Origin: JAFGXT01 sp963677165
GTDB lineage: Bacteria; Verrucomicrobiota; Lentisphaeria; Victivallales; SZUA-371
NCBI GenBank assembly: GCA_963677165.2
Contig: CAXXSX010000002.1
Span: 5,208,001 to 5,272,000, forward strand
Length of the DNA: 64,000 nucleotides
Reading direction: 5' to 3'
Shown here: one piece after another, positions 43,813 to 53,800 of the stretch
Position numbering within the stretch: position 1 is the stretch's first letter
Layout: every line of letters starts with the position of its first letter
Notes under the pieces: generated by a model
The model's input: only the letters and a program-made list of their open reading frames with translations
Database searches by the model: none
Told to the model about the DNA's origin: nothing
Position numbers and translations under genes: made by a program

Positions 43813-44289
43813 ATGGCAAATTACAATTCAGACAATTTCAAACTGGGGCCTTGCGTAGTAAGCTTCGGCGGCACCGCTCTGGGCGGAACCAAAGGCGGAG
43901 TAAAAGTCACTATGGAAGCTGACACTTACGAAGTCAAATGTGACCAGAATTACGCGACTCCGGTAAAAAAGATTATTACCGGCCTGAAATTCAACGTTTC
44001 AATGTCTCTGCTGGAAATCGACACCGCATTCGCACAGCTGCTTGACTCCAATGGTCAGATTGCAAGTTCACTGCTTGGCAGCGATCTGCTTGCAAATGGC
44101 AAAGCTTTGTTGCTTACTCCGGTTGACTCTTCAGATGCTTATGCTCTGAATTTCCCGAATGCAATACTTGAACCCGGTTTCGAATACAGCTATGATGTCG
44201 AAAACAGCCAGGTTCTGGCACTGAAATTCACTGCCCACGCAGACGATAATGACATATTCTTTGAACAGGTCGCTGTAAGCGCAGGCTAA
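43813..44289 (+). CDS. Major tail tube protein
   Basis: This 158-residue protein reads as a siphophage tail tube subunit: a GPCVVSFGGTALGGTKGGVK opening, TYEVKCDQNYATPVKKIITG, which is the conserved beta-sheet core facing the lumen, then SMSLLEIDTAFAQLL and a terminal ALKFTAHADDND strand. Hexameric rings stack to form the tube. A strong terminator just downstream (44,311-44,348) fits a highly expressed structural gene. Confidence 0.85.
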   Translation: MANYNSDNFKLGPCVVSFGGTALGGTKGGVKVTMEADTYEVKCDQNYATPVKKIITGLKFNVSMSLLEIDTAFAQLLDSNGQIASSLLGSDLLANGKALLLTPVDSSDAYALNFPNAILEPGFEYSYDVENSQVLALKFTAHADDNDIFFEQVAVSAG

Positions 44290-44310
44290 TCTCATTTGAC
44301 CCAATTGATT

Positions 44311-44348
44311 AGCGGCGGACAGGTATAACATCTGCCGCCGCTTTATTT
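44311..44348 (+). terminator. Terminator after the tail tube gene
   Basis: AGCGGCGG pairs with CCGCCGCT, and inside them CAG with CTG (one bulged A). TTTATTTT follows directly. It lies 22 nt past the tube stop. Confidence 0.85.
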
Positions 44349-44412
44349 TCAGCAGTTCTTATCTATAAAAACAAATACACAAGATAAACAAATACACAAG
44401 GATTCTAACACC

Positions 44413-44814
44413 ATGAGAATGTTTCCTAAGCTCGGGGCAAGAACAATCAAAGTTATCGGCGCAAACGGAAAAGAATATGAATGTGACAGACTATCCGGAT
44501 ATGAATACGACCAGATTCAGCAGATTACGGAAGATGTTAAAAATAAGATATCTGATATACACGATGGTTCTGATGAAGAACAGGCTGAAACAATGCAGAT
44601 TGACATAATCAATGATGCAAAAGATGAAACCGTTAATATCATTTCAGAAAAACTCCCTGAAGAAATCAGAGGAGATTTGTTCCGACTGAGTTATGTTGAA
44701 ACTATTGATTTTGCCATGTACCTGGCATTTGGTTCTGAAGACGAACAGGAGGAAGATGATAATGATTCTGAACCTGTCTCCAATAAAAGAAGCCGTTCCA
44801 AAAAAAAGCGGTAG
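44413..44814 (+). CDS. Tail assembly chaperone, frame-0 product (G-like)
   Basis: This 133-residue acidic protein (YECDRLSGYEYDQIQQITED, DIINDAKDETVNIISEKLPE) has an ending rich in Asp, Glu and then Lys/Arg. It sits between tail tube and tape measure, the fixed place of the lambda gpG/gpT chaperones. Near its end, at 44,800-44,807, lies a run of eight A giving the heptamer A_AAA_AAG. A -1 slip there joins it to the next frame. Frame 0 stops at TAG 44,812. Confidence 0.8.
   Translation: MRMFPKLGARTIKVIGANGKEYECDRLSGYEYDQIQQITEDVKNKISDIHDGSDEEQAETMQIDIINDAKDETVNIISEKLPEEIRGDLFRLSYVETIDFAMYLAFGSEDEQEEDDNDSEPVSNKRSRSKKKR
44802..44808 (+). promoter_or_regulatory. -1 ribosomal frameshift site A_AAA_AAG
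   Basis: Frame-0 codons TCC AAA AAA AAG meet the -1 frame as AAA GCG GTA GAA CTG, which is open through 45,161. A_AAA_AAG is the heptamer used by E. coli dnaX. The downstream ORF has no ribosome site of its own. Confidence 0.8.
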
Positions 44815-44825
44815 AACTGCCCGAC

Positions 44826-45161
44826 ATGGAATTTGCCGCCGCACGAATAATGAGACAGTTCGGCGGCTATACAGTAGAATCCTTACTGAATGAACCTTTG
44901 ACTGTCTTTTTACGATTGATTGAACTGGCAAACCGGGTCCAGGCAGATGAGGCCCTTGAAGTAACATTTCTGGCTTTAAATGAAGCTTTAAATGGAGGCT
45001 CCGGAGAAATATTCTCTTTACGTCGTGGTAATGAAACACTACCATCAGATAAGATCACTCCATCAGTGGGTGACATCGAAAGAGCAAAACGAATAGCGGA
45101 AGATATAAAAAACGGCATTCATGGAGAGATAAAAACATTCAGATTAGAGGATTTTAAGTAA
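44826..45161 (+). CDS. Tail assembly chaperone, -1 frame extension (GT-like)
   Basis: The frame is entered by -1 shift at 44,805 and reads KAVELPDMEFAAARIMRQFG, VESLLNEPLTVFLRLIELAN, ending at 45,161; the first internal ATG is at 44,826 but lacks a Shine-Dalgarno sequence. The fusion would have about 249 residues. In lambda-like phages the small amount of the long form bridges tube subunits and the tape measure during assembly. The 2-nt gap to the tape-measure ATG fits. Confidence 0.75.
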   Translation: MEFAAARIMRQFGGYTVESLLNEPLTVFLRLIELANRVQADEALEVTFLALNEALNGGSGEIFSLRRGNETLPSDKITPSVGDIERAKRIAEDIKNGIHGEIKTFRLEDFK

Positions 45162-45163
45162 TT

Positions 45164-46807
45164 ATGGCATACTCAATGGAAAAAACTGGAACTCAGGCAA
45201 CGCTGGACGATTCTGAGTTCATGAAAACACTTCAACAATTACCGGTAAAAACCCAGGAAGCAATTACCAAGGTAAAAAATATACTGGGTTCAAACGGGCT
45301 GGAAATACTACTTGACTCATCCAAATTTACTGACATTATTGATAAATTGCCCAAAGATACGGATCAGGCCCTTGAATTACTCAAAAACAAATTCATGGAA
45401 AAATTCGGGGAAAGTGGTATTGGTAAAATCGTCAACCAAGCCTCGGATATGATAACGAATTTTCAAGGCTCATTTAACAATCTCAGCAAAGCCATCAGTA
45501 ATTTTTCAACTGATAGCGTTGAAGACTTTGGTAAATCCATTCAGTCTGTTCTTGGTGAAACAATTAATTTGACCCAACAAACTATTGATGGTTTTGATCA
45601 AATAAAGGGCTTTTTCTCCGGTTCTCCAGAGGAAGCTACTGCTGCTGCGGATGAAACAAAGAAAGCTGCAGAAAAAGGCTCCAAGAAGAAAACTGGAAAG
45701 AAATCTACTAATAATAAAAAAACTTCATCCCCTAAACGATCTACAGGGAAAAAAAGAGCTGCCAGAACAAGAGCACCCAAAATAAAACCTTTATCAACTA
45801 AAGCTGCTGCTAACGTAAAAAGTGTAAAAGCATCATTACCAGGAAAAGGAGCATCTGCTTTTAAAGCACTCACCAGAAAGGGTGGTTCATTGAAGAAACT
45901 CCCAGCTCTAGGAAAAATATTTGGAAAATCTTCTGGTTTTTCGAAAATGCTGAAATCCATGGGATCTCTTCAGAAAGGAATGGGGAATATAACCAAAAGT
46001 GCAAAGATTTTTGGCGGACTCATGGGGGGAACATCGAAAATCATGGGCGGTGCAACGAAGCTCCTGGGAGGCATGGGGAAGGCAATGGGAGGCTTAAATG
46101 CAGCTTCGGCATGTGTCGAAACTGCTATTGCCGGATGGGAAATAGGTAAGAAAATCGGCGAGGCGCTGGAATTGGATGAAAAATTTGCCTCAATTTTCTC
46201 GTACTTTAACGGAGATACCAAGAAACATAAAAAATTAGATAAGGCCAGATCAACACAAGCGGAGCAAATTCGTGAGAGAACTCGTAAGCAACTTGCTGAA
46301 TTAAAAAAATCTGGAAAAATAACTCAGGAAGAGTACGATAAAAATATCAAATTGACTTATTCCAAGGATGCTAAAATTTCAGGAAAAGCTAAATCTTTTA
46401 TCCATGATGTAGAAAGTGGAAAAAGAAAAGTTTCCGAAGCCGCCAAACAAGCACAAAAGGGCCCGGAAAAAGAAAGTGGTCTAAATATTCCAAACAGCCA
46501 AGTGTCAAAGATGTCCCTCCGTCAAAATGACGGTTCGGCGGCAATCACACAGTCTACTGACCAAATTGAAGCAAAAGAGCAAAAAGCATTGGAAAATGTA
46601 AAAGATAAAACCTCGAGATACTCACGAGGTAATAAAGCCGGAGATTCAGATCCGGCAATCCAGAAGGCATTTTCAAAGTTCATTGAACAAATGCAGAAAC
46701 AGCAAGCTAAAAATGATGACGTCAATTCCGGAATGGGCATCAATGTAGAAAGAATTAAAGATCTGGTAAAAGAACTTACTGAAACAGCTGCCTGGTCTCC
46801 GGCGTAA
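45164..46807 (+). CDS. Tape measure protein
   Basis: This 547-residue protein has a coiled-coil N-terminus (ELLKNKFMEKFGESGIGKIV), a Lys/Ala/Pro-rich basic linker (SKKKTGKKSTNNKKTSSPKR, residues 165-200), a Gly/Met-rich hydrophobic stretch (FGGLMGGTSKIMGGATKLLG, GGMGKAMGGLNAASACVETA) and a helical C-terminus. These features, and a place right after the chaperones, define a tape measure that sets tail length. At 547 residues the tail would be short, since siphophages commonly have over 800. A strong terminator follows. Confidence 0.8.
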   Translation: MAYSMEKTGTQATLDDSEFMKTLQQLPVKTQEAITKVKNILGSNGLEILLDSSKFTDIIDKLPKDTDQALELLKNKFMEKFGESGIGKIVNQASDMITNFQGSFNNLSKAISNFSTDSVEDFGKSIQSVLGETINLTQQTIDGFDQIKGFFSGSPEEATAAADETKKAAEKGSKKKTGKKSTNNKKTSSPKRSTGKKRAARTRAPKIKPLSTKAAANVKSVKASLPGKGASAFKALTRKGGSLKKLPALGKIFGKSSGFSKMLKSMGSLQKGMGNITKSAKIFGGLMGGTSKIMGGATKLLGGMGKAMGGLNAASACVETAIAGWEIGKKIGEALELDEKFASIFSYFNGDTKKHKKLDKARSTQAEQIRERTRKQLAELKKSGKITQEEYDKNIKLTYSKDAKISGKAKSFIHDVESGKRKVSEAAKQAQKGPEKESGLNIPNSQVSKMSLRQNDGSAAITQSTDQIEAKEQKALENVKDKTSRYSRGNKAGDSDPAIQKAFSKFIEQMQKQQAKNDDVNSGMGINVERIKDLVKELTETAAWSPA

Positions 46808-46831
46808 TTAGTTGTCGGGACTATTCTTCGC

Positions 46832-46868
46832 GCCGTTAAATGGTTTCCCCATCATTTAACGGCTTTTT
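46832..46868 (+). terminator. Terminator after the tape measure
   Basis: GCCGTTAAATG (46,832-46,842) pairs perfectly with CATTTAACGGC (46,853-46,863), 10-nt loop, then TTTTT. Confidence 0.9.
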
Positions 46869-46936
46869 ACTATCCTTCTGCGTCCTTCCTGTGATTGACG
46901 GTTTGCGTACATTTAGAAATAAAAAAGAGGAGCCCT

Positions 46937-48418
46937 ATGAAAATTGTTCACTATAATAATGTCGACTTTAATATTGATTCGAATGGCAATATCACTCGCT
47001 CGGCTACCTGGCACGTGATGGCTGATGAAAACGTAATTACTGACTGGACGTCACTTCGTGAATCCGTGGAAGAATGGGCGGGGGATATCGGCGATGACTG
47101 GAGACTGCCGGGAGACGATTCACAAAGCTATACAACTGATGAAAACTATGTCGTCACCAGCATTGGCTTTAAATCTCTTTCGCGCTACATGTACGAAGTC
47201 AGCTACAACGGCGAAAAGAAATATCTGACTTCTGAAATGATTGGCGGCATCAACATTTCTATTAATTCAAACGCCGAAACCGAAAAGAATACGAAATGGC
47301 GTGTATATACTGACAGTCTTGATGACTTCCTTCCTGCACCCGGAGATGTAATGAGCTGGGCTGGAGAGCTCTACTTGTGTTCCTCTATCAGTGCCACCGC
47401 GAATGCAACCGGAATTTATGAAGTAACTCTGAACGCGAAAGATATGTCTGTTCTGATGATAGGCAATCCGAGCTATCAAAAAACTCGTATGCGAGAACAG
47501 GTTAAAAACGCCACCTGGCGAATTGATCCTGATTCCTATGATGATTTTATCAGCAGCAACGATATTGATTCTGACGCATCTTCATGGGCAGGGGACGGCT
47601 ACTATGTGACTTCCGTAAACGCCAGTCCCAATGGCGTATTGGGCTACAATGTTCAACTTGAAGCCAAACACATCAGCGTTCGCCTGATTAGTGTTAAGAA
47701 AGATATCCAGTTCAAAGGATACAATACTTCCGGAGGAGCAAAAAAAGATGAAGTATATACTGGCCGCTGGCAGGTTCATGCTGACAGTATTGAAGAGTTT
47801 TATGATATGATTGGAGAGTCTGCTTCTGACTGGGCCGAAGAAGATTTCACCGTAACTGAAATACATCCGAATTATATATCAGATATTGAGTACGAAGTTA
47901 CACTTACAGCGAAAAACCTCTCCAGTTCAACATCGATAAAAATCTCCTCGCATGACTATCGCGATGATATCGAATCCGGCACCCCTGTCTATACTGGAGA
48001 TACATACGAATTTCTTATTACCGCTGAAAATGCCGGCTGGACCACTGATACCGATGGGAGCAACAAAAAAATCGAAAACTGGGATGCCTCCTCAAACTGC
48101 CCGTTTGCAAATCAATCCTCAGCTCTGGACGAAAATCTTATCAATGAGACAATTATCTGTGCAACTGTAACCAAAACCAGATATCACAAAGGAGATCCGG
48201 CTAAATATGTGGATACACTTAATGACTGGCAACACGATTCATCACAAGTACTGAACGGAAAGCTTGGTAATTACAGCGGCAGTTTCCGCAAAGTCGGCAT
48301 CTCCAGCAGACGGGTTTTGAACCGTGCCGGTGAAACCTACACGCGCATTGACGAAGTATATCAGGAGTGTCCCGGAACATTTACTTGGAACTCAACATGG
48401 GTAAATAAAGGAAGGTAA
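46937..48418 (+). CDS. Tail protein with four internal repeats (unknown family)
   Basis: The ATG at 46937 (MKIVHYNNVDFNIDSNGNIT) follows GAGGAG; the frame is open 14 codons upstream. The 493-residue protein contains four related units of about 75 residues, each with WxV/I, DSxxDF, SWAG, a short gap, VTSI and YEVTLxAK (examples TKWRVYTDSLDDFLPAPGDV, ATWRIDPDSYDDF, GRWQVHADSIEEFYDMIGE). The order and position after the tape measure suggest a distal tail or tail-tip hub component. I do not recognise the family; the repeat number may reflect stacked beta-sandwiches. Confidence 0.7.
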   Translation: MKIVHYNNVDFNIDSNGNITRSATWHVMADENVITDWTSLRESVEEWAGDIGDDWRLPGDDSQSYTTDENYVVTSIGFKSLSRYMYEVSYNGEKKYLTSEMIGGINISINSNAETEKNTKWRVYTDSLDDFLPAPGDVMSWAGELYLCSSISATANATGIYEVTLNAKDMSVLMIGNPSYQKTRMREQVKNATWRIDPDSYDDFISSNDIDSDASSWAGDGYYVTSVNASPNGVLGYNVQLEAKHISVRLISVKKDIQFKGYNTSGGAKKDEVYTGRWQVHADSIEEFYDMIGESASDWAEEDFTVTEIHPNYISDIEYEVTLTAKNLSSSTSIKISSHDYRDDIESGTPVYTGDTYEFLITAENAGWTTDTDGSNKKIENWDASSNCPFANQSSALDENLINETIICATVTKTRYHKGDPAKYVDTLNDWQHDSSQVLNGKLGNYSGSFRKVGISSRRVLNRAGETYTRIDEVYQECPGTFTWNSTWVNKGR

Positions 48419-48423
48419 AACCA

Positions 48424-48807
48424 ATGGTAGCAAAAGACGAAGTATTTTACAACTGGCAGTCGGCCTGTGAGTTCATCTACAACAAGCTGAAGAAGGCAAT
48501 TCCAATCTCCGGCAAAGGCATCACCGTAGAGCAGACTCCCAAAGGCGCCAGAATTAATTTACGAAACGGAAGCAGAAGCAATGGAACATTCAGCAATGGA
48601 ACTGGTTCGTATCCCTGTAAAGTAACCGGCGGTTCTAATTCTAAAGGTTATACCGTAAGCATTTACGCAGACGGAAAGCACGAAGCCTCGACTGGTTCCG
48701 GTACCCTTGAAGTGTTGGAACTCCTCTGGGGTGATGATGTACCAACTGGAACCTGGCTGATCTGTCATGACAGCAGTATCACAGTAACCGGAGGCAGTGA
48801 CGAATGA
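48424..48807 (+). CDS. Hypothetical tail-associated protein
   Basis: This 127-residue protein has GGAAGG before its ATG, a helical opening (FYNWQSACEFIYNKLKKAIP), then beta/Gly-rich strands (RINLRNGSRSNGTFSNGTGS, GYTVSIYADGKHEASTGS). It starts 5 nt past the repeat protein and overlaps the next gene by 4 nt (ATGA), so it is translationally coupled. Probably a tail-tip component; no motif identifies it. Confidence 0.6.
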   Translation: MVAKDEVFYNWQSACEFIYNKLKKAIPISGKGITVEQTPKGARINLRNGSRSNGTFSNGTGSYPCKVTGGSNSKGYTVSIYADGKHEASTGSGTLEVLELLWGDDVPTGTWLICHDSSITVTGGSDE

Positions 48808-49682
48808 GCTGGAAACAATCAAACCTTACTCTGCGACTACCGCAGCTATCAGGCTGGTCATTCGGAGATACTCTCTGGATCGGCACTGGAAACGATGCCG
48901 GATATTATCTGTTTCAACTCAACAATAAGTGGATTATTGCGGATAAACTGTATCCAACGTTAAAAACATTTTCGACAACATTCTATCCACTGTATCAAAG
49001 CATCAACAGCGTCAATTACTGGGAAGGCGGCAATTATTATCTCTGGTATAACGGCTATTGGATCATCTCAAAAACGGCCGGATTCGGTATCACCGAAGAT
49101 TGGAAATGGAACAACGAAGACGACCACACCGAGGGCGGTTATTATTCCGGCGATGAATGGTACTCTTCTTATTCTCTGCCCGCTGTTGGAGAAAGTGTAG
49201 TTTTTTATCCCCGGGGAAGTAAACGCGGCACGACCCAAAACGCATATGAGTCATCTAATGAAATCGAAGTCTCGGCTTCATTCGATTACTGGCAATATTC
49301 TGAGCGGGGAGATGCCCCGGCTGGAATCTATGCTCCGATGTCCGATCAATCAGGAAATAAGATTGTCGGAATACCGCAATGGACCGATCAGGATGATACC
49401 GAATACACCCGGTCACTGGAGAAGGACGACAACGGTCACTACACCTATGGAACCATCAGTTACGATAAGGACAATGAAAAATGGCTTATCGGCACATATG
49501 AGAGTAATTCCGGATGGTGGGAGGGCGAAGAGCCTTCGATATCCGAATCCGTAACTTTTGAGTTTACCATAAATGATGATTCTAATGCCGAAGGAGATGA
49601 TATTATCCTGGAGTTTGATCAATACGTAATCGGAGATAATACAGAGGACCGTTATATTGGAGAGGCTCCGATATGGCTATAA
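48804..49682 (+). CDS. Hypothetical tail protein, Trp/Tyr-rich
   Basis: This 292-residue protein overlaps the preceding gene by ATGA. It is very rich in aromatic residues (NNKWIIADKLYPTLKTFSTT, GGNYYLWYNGYWIISKT, WKWNNEDDHTEGGYYSGDEW) and has no signal peptide or transmembrane helix. The pattern fits a beta-rich carbohydrate-facing tail or fibre module. I cannot assign a family. Confidence 0.6.
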   Translation: MSWKQSNLTLRLPQLSGWSFGDTLWIGTGNDAGYYLFQLNNKWIIADKLYPTLKTFSTTFYPLYQSINSVNYWEGGNYYLWYNGYWIISKTAGFGITEDWKWNNEDDHTEGGYYSGDEWYSSYSLPAVGESVVFYPRGSKRGTTQNAYESSNEIEVSASFDYWQYSERGDAPAGIYAPMSDQSGNKIVGIPQWTDQDDTEYTRSLEKDDNGHYTYGTISYDKDNEKWLIGTYESNSGWWEGEEPSISESVTFEFTINDDSNAEGDDIILEFDQYVIGDNTEDRYIGEAPIWL

Positions 49683-49748
49683 AAATTATTTTTTTCCGCG
49701 CCCCGCGTCAGCAGTTTCAGAGCGGTACAAACGAGGAGCACGTTGCTC

Positions 49749-50831
49749 ATGGCTGTAATTGATTTCATTTCACCTAACACCTGGACCGATCAGGATATGA
49801 CCTGGAGCAATCCAAGTACGCGCAAGGCCCGCTATGCCGAAGCAATTCGCTGTGCCTTGCTGGAACGTGCGGAAGAAGTTGATGCCAGTGTGGCCGCAAC
49901 ATTGTCGGCATTCCAGGTCGTGCCGTATCAATTATTGGATTATTCCCTGTTGAAAACCCTGCACGATGCCGCCCTTGATATCGCACCAAGCTTTGCAAAT
50001 CACACCGCGATTGACGGGGACCGATCGTTCGAGGAAATACCGGACTGGACAGTTGACGATATTATGGCAACTCTGAATCGAAAGGTTTTAATCGAACCGA
50101 TGCAGTACGCGCTTAATCTGGATGACTGGTTCGAGATGATGCATGATTTTATCAGTCTCCTGCTCTATACTTCGGAAGAAGTTAATGAAGCGGCGGAAGA
50201 AGAATCAGAAAGCGGCGGCACTGTCCAATACGGTTTTGCGGTCCAAACCAGAAGTTCCGGCGCAAACGAAACCTCCAGTGGACACGGAACATCCGGTTCA
50301 TTTTCATGGTCAACTACAGACGGAACAGAATCGGAAACATATGAGATAGACAGCATCTCCGGAGAAAGCACAGCCTCACATTGTGAAGGAGGTTTCTCAA
50401 GCGCTTCCTGGAGTACTTTGGCATGGGGATCAGGAGTCAGCAGCTCTGCCAGTTGTACTTTCAGTGCCACAGAATCAGGCAATTCAGGAGTACAAACCTC
50501 CAGTTCATGGAGCGCCTCAAAATCACAGGGACGGATTTATTTTCGTCTGACTAACAACTCGGAATATACCACCCCGGAAGTTGAAGTTGAGCTTGTTGTT
50601 TACGAAGATGACGAAGAAATCAGTCGTTCGGCGTATACCATTCCGGATGCTGAACCCGGTACTGACTACAAGGAATTGATCTATACCATGCCGCAAATCG
50701 CCTGTCAGCCGGAAAAATCATCTTCGCGATATCGTGCTTATTCCTTCGAACTTCCGGGCGGAACCGAACCGGAAAACGTAGACGATTCTACATTTTACCG
50801 ACTGGTTTCTCACGACCTGAAATTTAAATAA
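49749..50831 (+). CDS. Hypothetical tail-fibre-region protein, Ser-rich
   Basis: The ATG at 49749 (MAVIDFISPNTWTDQDMTWS) follows GAGGAG; the frame opens two codons earlier at a TTG. The 360-residue protein has a helical N-terminal domain, then a Ser/Thr/Gly-rich beta region (SSGANETSSGHGTSGSFSWS, SSASCTFSATESGNSGVQTS) and a final globular strand set. The composition is that of tail tip or fibre connector proteins. No named family is supported. Confidence 0.55.
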   Translation: MAVIDFISPNTWTDQDMTWSNPSTRKARYAEAIRCALLERAEEVDASVAATLSAFQVVPYQLLDYSLLKTLHDAALDIAPSFANHTAIDGDRSFEEIPDWTVDDIMATLNRKVLIEPMQYALNLDDWFEMMHDFISLLLYTSEEVNEAAEEESESGGTVQYGFAVQTRSSGANETSSGHGTSGSFSWSTTDGTESETYEIDSISGESTASHCEGGFSSASWSTLAWGSGVSSSASCTFSATESGNSGVQTSSSWSASKSQGRIYFRLTNNSEYTTPEVEVELVVYEDDEEISRSAYTIPDAEPGTDYKELIYTMPQIACQPEKSSSRYRAYSFELPGGTEPENVDDSTFYRLVSHDLKFK

Positions 50832-50878
50832 ACATTTGACGATTTTACTTATTATAAAATTCAAGAGGACTCGAATAT

Positions 50879-53800
50879 ATGGACTTCAAAAGAATACCTG
50901 TAATGATCGACGCCGCTACCGGCAAGCAAATCAACGAAAACGGCAAAGTTATCAAAAGCGACTCAGACTATATGCGCCTGATGTACGGAGAAACCTGTAT
51001 CATCTGCGCTACATTTTATGATCTCAGCTATGTTGACGATATTCTCACCCTGACCGCTCATGAACTGCCGGAGAACGCTAAATTCACCTGCATGGGCGAC
51101 TCTGATTTTGACGAATCGAATTCCCTTATGTTTATGGCGGAACAAACCAGTGACGATGACAACGATGTGGATATCGCGGGTGACTGGACCGATGGCGATA
51201 CGGCTGACCGCTCCCAGGGACAGGTCAGCTTCCGGGTAAATACCAATACCGAACGTTTTATCGAAGTATTGACCACTTCTAAATATGAAAACAGCAATGT
51301 TTATTTTGCCATTGAAATGATCCCATCCGGCGAAACTGCCGCATCCGCGCTGGCGTCTTTCAAGTTCAAAGCAGTGAACCGCGTAACCTCCGCGTCAGGT
51401 ACTCCGACAACGGATGACCCAACTTATCTGACCGCGACCCAAATCGCGGCGTTGCTGGCTTCCGGAGTTTTGATTCAGTTCTCTCCCGACGGCGAATCCG
51501 ACTGGAGCGATACCCAGCGATCCACTGATTATTACATGCGTTACAGCTTCAACGACGGCGACGATTACGGCGACGCGATCGCCATTCCTACCGGTCCGAC
51601 CGGGGAACAGGGCGCGGGCTTGCAGATTGACGCTACCGGAGAGGCTTCCGAACTCAGTGATTATGACGATGAAGCCGCCGGCTTTGTGTTTGTCGCTACC
51701 GATACCGCCGATATGTACTGGAAACAGTCCGCCACCTCTGCCGACTGGTCCGATGCCATCAGCCTGAAAGGCGAACAGGGCGAACAGGGCACACAGGGCG
51801 AACAGGGCACACAGGGCGTGCAGGGTGAACAGGGCGTACAGGGCGAAGCCGCTCCGGACGTGATCATTGAATACAGCTCGGATAACGAAACCTGGCACTC
51901 CACCGCGGTTACCGACGATACTTACATTCGTTTCAGTACCGATAATGGTTCCAATTATTCCACCGGCCTCCGTTTCCAGGGTGTTCAGGGCGAACAGGGC
52001 GAACAAGGCGAACAAGGGGTTCAGGGCGAACAAGGTGAAGGTATTTCCATCGACGCTGTTATCGACTTTGTCGATCTCAGTGATTACAACGATGAAGCCG
52101 CCGGGTTCACTGTTTTAACCTCTGATACCGCCTGCATTTATATGAAAAATTCGGATACTTCCGGCGACTGGTCCGACGCGGTCGGCATCAAAGGCGACGA
52201 CGGCTCTCATATAACGATTGGAAGTTCACTGCCGGACACCGCCAATCAGGGCGATTTTCATATATTGAGTTCTACCGACAGCGAAGGTATTACTGATTTT
52301 AACCTGTATTATAAATCAAGCTCCGGTTGGGAAAGTAAAGGATCAATAAAAGGCGAGGACGGCGAAGACGGTGTTGATGGTGCGGACGCAGATGAAGTTC
52401 AGTTCCAGGGCAGCGCCAACGGCGATGACTGGCACGACTACTTCGACGATGGCGATAACCTGATCCGCTGCAGCGCCGATGGTGGTTCTTCCTGGACCGA
52501 TGGTTTCCGTATCCGCGGTTCAGTAATCTACACAGGGACCGACGAACCCAGCGATGACGATGGCTATAATTATGACGTATATGTAAATACCAACACCTGG
52601 GATGCATACAAAAAACTCAACGACACATGGTCACTTGTCGGCAATATCAAAGGTGAAGATGGCGTAGAAGGATCAACTTGGCTAAACGGTGACGGAGCTC
52701 CAAGCGACGATGATGGTATTGATAACGATTATTATCTCGATACGACCTCAGGCACGGTTTACTCAAAATCTGACGACACATGGTCCGCTATCATGGTTAT
52801 CGATCTCACCGCGCCATTCGTAGGAGCTTTTACCAGCGACGACAGTACAAATTTCACATGGACCGATAATAAACTGACCGTTACTCATTCCAGAGGCACA
52901 TCTTGTCCCAGTGTAATTATTCTAGATGCTGACGGAAGCGAGGTAAAATATGCCTGGTCCGTCGTTGACGAAAACAATATCGTGATTTATTTCCCGATTG
53001 CGATAACTCCGATTTCTGATACCTGGTCGATTGCAGTTGGTTTTGGCGTATCAGCCGGAACGGGTAATATGCTTTCCGGAATTGAAGTTATTGTTGACGG
53101 AGAGAACATCACTTATTGTGACACGATAAGTGATGTTGTTACTTACTTGAATACCCTGAACGATCCGGACGGCGTTGTCATCAACTTTGCTCCAGCAACT
53201 TATACCGAAAGTTCAGCGGTTACTTTTCCTGATATTCCGATGGTAATTGATTTTAATTATTCTCAAGTTACCGCGTCTGCCGGAATTACTTTCGGCGCAC
53301 TTTCAACAGTTAATGATCTAATTACAACCAGTGATATATCAGCTTCTCAGGCTTATTTTGAAAATTGCTATATCACCGGTGACGTTTCGATAACAGCGGG
53401 TGAAGGAGTTAAGCTGCTGAACAGTATTGTAATCGGAAATCTTGATGTTGCCACTTCTGCCTGGTGTCTGTTTATGGGATCTAAACTATCAAGTGGAGTC
53501 ATGACCTCTGCTGGAGAATTATTGATCCAATCAGGCTCATCCATCATTGCAGAGGATGACGATAACGCCGCGGTAACATCAACGGCTGGTTATGTCCAGA
53601 TACTCAACAGTTCTATTGTAAATTCCGGCTCCGGTGGCGGAGTTTCCTGTGATAACAGCGCAACTTCCAGTGCCCCGAATATGCTGGTTAATATGTTTGT
53701 GACTGGTTCTGTGGTTTGTGGTGACTCTGTAACAATTCTTGGCAGTGATGTACAATATACGTCATTGTCTGGTACGGCGATTACTATGCCGGCAAAAATA

